Source of the DNA: Bacillota bacterium
GTDB lineage: Bacteria; Bacillota; Clostridia; Peptostreptococcales; Anaerovoracaceae
DNA: 37,566 nt
Reading direction: 5' to 3'
NCBI GenBank assembly: GCA_030526325.1
Contig: JAUNCY010000005.1
Span: forward strand, 1-37,566
In this document: piece by piece, positions 31,757 through 37,566 of the stretch
Numbering within the stretch: position 1 is the first letter of the stretch
Layout of the letters: each line of letters starts with the position of its first letter
Made by a program: the position numbers and the translations under genes
Notes under the pieces: model-generated
Databases searched by the model: none
What the model saw: only the letters and a program-made list of their open reading frames with translations
Told to the model about the DNA's origin: nothing

Positions 31757-32224
31757 ATGTTTAACATTGTTTTAGTTGAACCGGAAATTCCTCAGAATAC
31801 CGGAAACATTGCAAGAACCTGTGCAGCAACAGGAACGGCTCTTCATCTGGTAAAGCCTCTGGGATTTTCGATTGATGACAAGCATCTTAAAAGAGCGGGC
31901 CTGGATTACTGGCCGTACGTGAATATTACTGTTTATGAAAGTCTCGATGATTTTCTGGAAAAACATAAAGACGACACCCTGTTTATGGCAACTACAAAGG
32001 GAGGAAAGAATTACTCGGAAGTAAAATATGAGGACGGCTGCTATATTCTTTTCGGCAAGGAGACAAAAGGACTGCCTGCGGAACTGATAAAAGAGTATTA
32101 TGATACCGCAGTGAGGATTCCTATGGGAAAAGAAGTTAATCTGCGCTCTCTGAATCTGTCCAATTCGGCGGCTGTAATAATATATGAAGCTTTGAGACAG
32201 AACGGGTTCCCTGAGCTGTATTAA
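31757..32224 (+). CDS. trmL: tRNA (cytidine/uridine-34-2'-O)-methyltransferase TrmL
   Basis: SPOUT-class methyltransferase that 2'-O-methylates the wobble nucleotide of certain leucine tRNAs. The 155-residue protein matches the minimal TrmL (YibK) length. Seen: NIVLVEPEIPQNTGNIARTCAATGTALHLVKPLGF, AGLDYWPYV, LFGKETKGLP and the knot-forming SAM-binding segment IPMGKEVNLRSLNLSNSAAVIIYE. AGGC-type GGAGG lies 6 bases before the ATG. It stands alone between two long gaps. Its known substrate class is leucine tRNA, and a tRNA-Leu gene occurs elsewhere in this window, though not adjacent. Confidence 0.95.
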   Translation: MFNIVLVEPEIPQNTGNIARTCAATGTALHLVKPLGFSIDDKHLKRAGLDYWPYVNITVYESLDDFLEKHKDDTLFMATTKGGKNYSEVKYEDGCYILFGKETKGLPAELIKEYYDTAVRIPMGKEVNLRSLNLSNSAAVIIYEALRQNGFPELY

Positions 32225-32330
32225 ACCGGGATATTATATTCAAATCGAAAGCTGCATGAAAATATGAAATCTGACTGCTGACTGAGTTTTTTGATGGCTG
32301 CCGAAGAATTTTCCCGTCTTTCGGACATAC

Positions 32331-32336
32331 TATAAT
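32331..32336 (+). promoter_or_regulatory. -10 element ahead of the Na/Pi cotransporter gene
   Basis: TATAAT at 32331-32336 with no good -35. It lies 4 bases before an in-frame ATG (32340), so transcription starting about 7 bases later would exclude that ATG and favours 32364 as the start. Confidence 0.5.
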
Positions 32337-32363
32337 AATATGTCTCGGAAGGAGAAACTCGGT

Positions 32364-34001
32364 ATGGGAACAGTATTATGGCTGCTTGCCAGGATAATCG
32401 GAGGAGTAGGAGTATTCTTATACGGAATGAATCTCATGTCTTTGTCTTTGGAGAAGACTGCAGGAAGCCGGATGAAGGGAATTGTAGAATCCTGTACCAG
32501 GAACCGGGTATTTGCTGCAGGAGCGGGGGCGGCAGTAACTATGATAATTCAGAGCAGCTCTGCGGCAACGGTAATGACGGTGGGATTTGTGAATGCGGGA
32601 ATAATGACTCTCAGTCAGGCGGCGGGAGTGATAATAGGCGCAAATGTGGGCACTACTGTCACTGCCCAGATAGTTGCGTTTAATCTTGATGCGGCAGCTC
32701 CTGTAATAGCCGGGCTGGGCGCGGCAGGCTATCTGATGTTCAGAAATGACAGAAATAAAAATATAGCACAGATTTTTGTGGGCTTCGGACTTCTGTTTAC
32801 CGGAATTGTATTTTTGAAGGATGCAATGGGTTTTATGGGGGAAAATCCCCGTATTATGGGAATAATAGCGGAGTTTGACGGCAGAAGACCTTTGTCATAT
32901 TTTGTTTTGGTTATTGCAGGGATTCTCGTAACCGTTCTGGTACAGAGCAGTTCCACAGTTACGGGACTGCTGGCAGCTATGGCTTCGCAAAATCTTCTTA
33001 CCATTTATATGGCGGTGCCGCTTATTCTAGGTTCGAATCTGGGGACAACCTGCACTGCTTTGATTTCAGCTGCGGGGGCAGGACGAAACGCAAAGCGCGC
33101 CGCATGGATACATGTGATTTTCAACGGAACCGGTGTGATTCTGTTTGCCGTGTTTCTTCAGAATATAGTTGTGGATGCGGTGGTTGGAATGTCTGCGAAC
33201 GATCTGCCGCGACAGATAGCCAATTTTCACACTGCTTTCAATCTTATTACAGCGGTTGTGAGCCTTCCTTTTATTAATCTTCTTGTCAGGGCTGCCGTGA
33301 GGATTCTGCCTGTACGGGAGGATGAAAAATATGACACGGAAAGTATTCTGGATCCGAGAATGCTGGAGACTCCGCCGATTGCAATAAAGCAGGTCAGAGA
33401 GGAACTGTATGAACTGACCTGTCTGGCATCGGAGAACTACGCTGACGGTGTGGGGCTGCTGACTGATTTCAGTCCTGAGATTTTCGTGAAGGTTGAAAAC
33501 AAAGAAAAGAGAATAAATGATATTCATAATGAAATAAAAGAGTATCTGAAGAGGATAACCGAAAAGGAGGTTTCCGCTCATGAGCGCCGTGAGATAAATG
33601 TACTTTTCAGCATCGACAACGATATGGAGAGAATGGCGGACAACGCCTTCAATATTGCGGAGGCGGCCCGGTACAAATTCGAACAGGGAATAGAGTTCAG
33701 CGAAACGGCTGTGAGAGATATGAAGGAACTGCACAGCCTAGTTATGGATTCCTGTGAGGATATTCTCAGAGGAGTGACTGAATTGAGTGGGGTTTATGCC
33801 GGGGACATTATTGCCAGAGAATATCTCATAGATACGCTTGAGAGAGAATTTCGGGAAAGACATATGAGCAGACTTAACCGGGGAGAGTGCAGCGCCGGAG
33901 CGGGTATGATATATCTGGAGTCCATTGGTTATATCGAAAGGGCTGCGGACCGGATAAGGAAGGCCGCAATGGTTATTTCTGATTTCAAAAATAATAATTA
34001 A
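32364..34001 (+). CDS. Na/Pi cotransporter family protein with PhoU-like domain
   Basis: A 545-residue phosphate transporter of the NptA/YjbB type (COG1283). The N-terminal membrane part (about residues 1-310) contains the two inverted repeats with QSSS motifs (IIQSSSAATVMTVGFVNAG and LVQSSSTVTGLLAAMA), each followed by a GANVGTT / GSNLGTT glycine motif. The C-terminal about 200 residues form a helical PhoU-like domain (ENKEKRINDIHNEIKEYLKRITEK, IDNDMERMADNAFNIAEAA, ESIGYIERAADRIRKAA). The start 32364 is behind AAGGAG with 9-base spacing; an ATG at 32340 is in frame but sits at the likely transcription start. Uptake or export of phosphate by sodium is inferred from the family. Confidence 0.9.
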   Translation: MGTVLWLLARIIGGVGVFLYGMNLMSLSLEKTAGSRMKGIVESCTRNRVFAAGAGAAVTMIIQSSSAATVMTVGFVNAGIMTLSQAAGVIIGANVGTTVTAQIVAFNLDAAAPVIAGLGAAGYLMFRNDRNKNIAQIFVGFGLLFTGIVFLKDAMGFMGENPRIMGIIAEFDGRRPLSYFVLVIAGILVTVLVQSSSTVTGLLAAMASQNLLTIYMAVPLILGSNLGTTCTALISAAGAGRNAKRAAWIHVIFNGTGVILFAVFLQNIVVDAVVGMSANDLPRQIANFHTAFNLITAVVSLPFINLLVRAAVRILPVREDEKYDTESILDPRMLETPPIAIKQVREELYELTCLASENYADGVGLLTDFSPEIFVKVENKEKRINDIHNEIKEYLKRITEKEVSAHERREINVLFSIDNDMERMADNAFNIAEAARYKFEQGIEFSETAVRDMKELHSLVMDSCEDILRGVTELSGVYAGDIIAREYLIDTLEREFRERHMSRLNRGECSAGAGMIYLESIGYIERAADRIRKAAMVISDFKNNN

Positions 34002-34054
34002 TATTAAAATAGATAAATATAGGAGTACTTTGGTATTTTATTACCTGAAATTTA

Positions 34055-35158
<1,104 letters not shown>

Positions 35159-35178
35159 ACACAGCAAAAAAATGACGG

Positions 35179-35218
35179 ATTCCGCATTCTTCGGAAGAAT
35201 GCGGAATTTTCCGCGTTT
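35179..35218 (+). terminator. Terminator/attenuator between gap and pgk-tpi
   Basis: A perfect 13-bp stem, ATTCCGCATTCTT (35179-35191) with AAGAATGCGGAAT (35195-35207), with a 3-base loop CGG, then TTTT and a second CCGCGTTTT. Strong in form, so most gap transcripts likely end here and the fusion gene is expressed by readthrough or from a weak promoter in the 25 bases left. Confidence 0.85.
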
Positions 35219-35242
35219 TAATATATATTTTGTGAGGTTAAT

Positions 35243-37165
35243 ATGAAAAAGACAATTAAAGATATTAATGTAAAAGGAAGATATGTATTTGTAAGATGTG
35301 ATTTCAATGTTCCTATTCAGGACGGAAAAATTACGGATGACAAGAGAATAACAGCAGCTCTTCCCACCATCGAATACCTGATGCAGAAGGGAGCCAAAGT
35401 TGTGCTGTGTTCTCACATGGGAAGACCTAAAGGACAGGTAAACTCTGAGTTTTCTCTCAAACCTGTAGCTGAAAGACTCAGAGAGCTCCTGGGAACCGAT
35501 GTGGCTTTTGCAAACGATGTCATCGGAGACGATGCCAGGGCAAAGCACGACAGTCTCAAAGAAGGACAGGTTATGCTTCTTGAAAATGTCAGATTCCATA
35601 AAGAAGAGGAAAAGAACGATCCGGAATTTGCAAAAGAACTGGCAAAATTCGGAGAATTTTATGTAAATGATGCTTTCGGCGCAGCTCACAGAGCCCATGC
35701 ATCGACAGCCGGCATTGCGGCATATCTGCCTGCGGCAGCGGGATTCTTAATGGAAAAAGAAGTAAAATATCTCGGCGAAGCGACAAACAATATAGAAAGA
35801 CCTTATACCGCCATCATGGGGGGAGCAAAGGTAAGCGACAAAATTCTGCTTATAGAGAACCTTCTTAAAAAAGTAGATTCTATTATTATCGGCGGAGGAA
35901 TGGCTTATACATTTATCAAAGCTATGGGCGGAAATATAGGAAACTCTCTTCTTGAAGAAAACATGGTTGAACTGGCTAAAGACCTTATGACAAAGGCTGA
36001 AAAGGAAGGCGTAAAGCTTCTCCTTCCGGTGGACACTGTTATCACTTCAGAATTTTCAAATGATACCCCAAACAGAGTATGCGATATAATGAACATTCCG
36101 GACGGAATGATGGGTCTTGACATAGGACCGGAAACCAGAAAGATTTTTGCTGAGCAGATAGCTGCTTCTAAAACTGTTGTATGGAACGGACCGATGGGCG
36201 TATTTGAAATGTCAAATTACGAAGCCGGAACAAAAGCGGTTGCGGAGGCTATGGCGGAATGTGACGGCAAGACCATAATCGGCGGCGGAGACAGTGCGGC
36301 AGCTGTAAATCAGTTCGGTCTGTCAGACAGAATGCTCTGGGTTTCAACCGGAGGAGGAGCATCTCTGGAATTTTTAGAGGGCAAGGAACTTCCGGGTGTA
36401 GCCTGCCTTGAAGACAAGGTCAGAATTCCTTTCGTTGCGGGAAACTGGAAGATGTATAAGACAATAAAGGAAGCTGAGGAATTTGTTGAGGAATTCAAAA
36501 AGCTTTACAAAAAAGACGGAGTTGAGGTAGGACTTATGGTTCCGTATCTCCAGCTGGAAACAGTGAAGAGACTTACAGAAGGAACAGGAATAATAGTCGG
36601 CGCTCAGAACATGCACTATGAGGACTTCGGCGCTTTCACCGGTGAGGTATCGGCTCCGATGCTTAAAGAACTCGGCATAGACTGCTGCGTTATCGGACAT
36701 TCCGAAAGAAGGCAGTATTTCGGAGAAACCGACGAAACGGTAAACAAAAAGATGAAGAAGGCAATGTCCTGCGGTATAAAACCAATATTATGTATCGGCG
36801 AAACTCTTGAACAGAGAGAAGCAGGTCTTGCGAAGGAGGTGGTAGGAAATCAGATAAAAGCGGATTTTGAAGGAATACCGGCAGAACAGGCTGCAGAAGC
36901 GGTAGTGGCTTATGAACCTGTATGGGCTATTGGCACGGGAAAAACCGCAACCGCAGAACAGGCGAACGAAATGTGCGGAGAAATAAGAAAAGTACTGGCT
37001 GAATGTTACGATGAAACCGTGGCGGCAGCGGTAAGAATCCAGTACGGAGGAAGTGTTAAACCTGCAAATGCGTCGGAAATTCTCAATCAGCCGGAAATAG
37101 ACGGAGCTCTTGTCGGCGGAGCAAGCTTAAAACCTGAGGAATTTAGTCAAATTGTGAAATTCTAA
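35243..37165 (+). CDS. pgk-tpiA: Bifunctional phosphoglycerate kinase-triosephosphate isomerase fusion
   Basis: A single 640-residue reading frame encodes two consecutive glycolytic enzymes. Residues 1-392 are phosphoglycerate kinase: [62 protein letters not shown] and [14 protein letters not shown]. Residues 393-640 are triosephosphate isomerase: [10 protein letters not shown] with Asn401 and Lys403, [10 protein letters not shown] with His486, [12 protein letters not shown] with Glu558 and [10 protein letters not shown] near the end. There is no linker: the PGK end (PGVACLEDK) runs straight into [11 protein letters not shown]. All catalytic residues are present in both parts. Such a fusion is known from Thermotoga maritima; it is uncommon elsewhere. 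GAGG lies upstream of the ATG. Confidence 0.96.
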   Translation: MKKTIKDINVKGRYVFVRCDFNVPIQDGKITDDKRITAALPTIEYLMQKGAKVVLCSHMGRPKGQVNSEFSLKPVAERLRELLGTDVAFANDVIGDDARAKHDSLKEGQVMLLENVRFHKEEEKNDPEFAKELAKFGEFYVNDAFGAAHRAHASTAGIAAYLPAAAGFLMEKEVKYLGEATNNIERPYTAIMGGAKVSDKILLIENLLKKVDSIIIGGGMAYTFIKAMGGNIGNSLLEENMVELAKDLMTKAEKEGVKLLLPVDTVITSEFSNDTPNRVCDIMNIPDGMMGLDIGPETRKIFAEQIAASKTVVWNGPMGVFEMSNYEAGTKAVAEAMAECDGKTIIGGGDSAAAVNQFGLSDRMLWVSTGGGASLEFLEGKELPGVACLEDKVRIPFVAGNWKMYKTIKEAEEFVEEFKKLYKKDGVEVGLMVPYLQLETVKRLTEGTGIIVGAQNMHYEDFGAFTGEVSAPMLKELGIDCCVIGHSERRQYFGETDETVNKKMKKAMSCGIKPILCIGETLEQREAGLAKEVVGNQIKADFEGIPAEQAAEAVVAYEPVWAIGTGKTATAEQANEMCGEIRKVLAECYDETVAAAVRIQYGGSVKPANASEILNQPEIDGALVGGASLKPEEFSQIVKF

Positions 37166-37232
37166 TTGATTTTATTTCCATATTATGATAAGGTACTAAT
37201 GTTAATTACATGGGAGGAGGTGCAATTAATCG

Positions 37233-37463
37233 ATGAAAATTTTTCTGATGGTAATTCTTGCTATAGCAAGTATTGTGCTTATCGGCAGTATTCTTCTTCA
37301 GTCGGGAAACAGCGCAGGTTTATCCGGTTCTATCGGCGGCGGAGCAGAGCAGATTTTCGGCAAAAGAAAAGCCAGAGGATACGATGCACTGCTGGGCAAA
37401 ATCACTACGATATGCGCAGTATTATTTATTCTTATTTCTATTGTGTTAGTAATTCTCGAATAA
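37233..37463 (+). CDS. secG: Preprotein translocase subunit SecG
   Basis: Small membrane subunit of the Sec translocon, 76 residues with two transmembrane helices (about 1-22 and 54-75) around a short polar loop (SGNSAGLSGSIGGGAEQIFGKRKARG). The helix 1 start MKIFLMVILAIASIVLIGSI and the motif LLQSGNSAGLSG are typical. GGGAGGAGG lies 15 or so bases before the ATG. SecG downstream of glycolytic tpiA is a common Bacillota arrangement, usually followed by rnr. Confidence 0.93.
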   Translation: MKIFLMVILAIASIVLIGSILLQSGNSAGLSGSIGGGAEQIFGKRKARGYDALLGKITTICAVLFILISIVLVILE

Positions 37464-37555
37464 GAGGGTTATGGAGTTACTGACCGGAATGAATAAATAG
37501 AACTGAGTAATTATATTTTTAAACAATTTACAATTTATAGGAGGTTTATTCACAA

Positions 37556-37566
37556 TTGAGAACTTA
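37556..37566 (+). CDS. Possible start of next gene (rnr by synteny), truncated
   Basis: AGGAGG (37539-37544) precedes a TTG codon (37556) by 11 bases, followed by AGA ACT at the window edge. In many Bacillota secG is followed by ribonuclease R (rnr). Only three codons are visible, so this is a guess by position. Confidence 0.3.

Noticed and set aside
36400-36440. Programmed frameshift or stop between pgk and tpiA
   Set aside because: The reading frame runs without interruption from PGK to TPI, so no recoding is needed here.

Overview
The window looks like core chromosome of a low-to-moderate GC anaerobic Bacillota (Clostridia-type) bacterium. The signs are strong AGGAGG-type ribosome binding sites, TTGACA/TATAAT-like promoters with frequent extended -10 elements, a BmpA-type purine nucleoside transporter, a SEC-C protein next to homoserine dehydrogenase, and a Crp/Fnr-ferredoxin pair typical of strict anaerobes. 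I did not identify the genus. No prophage, insertion sequence, CRISPR array or rRNA is visible. The genes are densely packed and intact, apart from glmM, which is cut by the left edge, and a possible CDS beginning at the right edge.

Layout, left to right. (1) 1-4223 (+): 3' part of glmM, then glmS (amino-sugar and cell-wall precursor synthesis) and a COG2509-type FAD protein. (2) 4328-9814 (+): a promoter, tRNA-Leu(CAG), xpt, and a four-gene BMP-family nucleoside ABC transporter, which together form a purine salvage and uptake unit. (3) 9815-15044 (+): a structured leader, then potABCD for polyamine uptake with translationally coupled junctions, then an AEC-family transporter. (4) 15151-19926 (-): an operon of a DUF6873-like protein, an Elp3-like radical SAM protein, a large DUF445 membrane protein and exodeoxyribonuclease III. 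(5) 20017-21960 (+), divergent from block 4: an unknown 100-aa protein, a MoaA-like protein that has lost all its Fe-S cysteines, and a Fic-fold protein with a wrecked catalytic motif. (6) 22004-26406 (+): argG behind a perfect ARG-box match, argH, argF and an HD-domain protein. (7) 26486-27980: a Crp/Fnr regulator (-) divergent from a ferredoxin-like Fe-S protein (+). (8) 28028-31435 (-): homoserine dehydrogenase plus SEC-C protein, and a sodium-dependent NSS transporter. (9) 31757-37463 (+): trmL, a Na/Pi cotransporter with a PhoU-like tail, gap, a phosphoglycerate kinase-triosephosphate isomerase fusion, and secG.

The best candidate for an undescribed system is block 5. Two adjacent, intact, probably co-transcribed genes encode apparent pseudoenzymes of famous families (MoaA radical SAM and Fic AMP-transferase), preceded by a small unknown protein. 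Both keep the fold-level signatures around the active site but replace the catalytic residues, with no sign of frameshift or decay. Other points of note are the direct PGK-TPI fusion, a PotD-like binding protein anchored by a C-terminal membrane helix instead of a lipid, and xpt lying directly behind a tRNA with no riboswitch between them.
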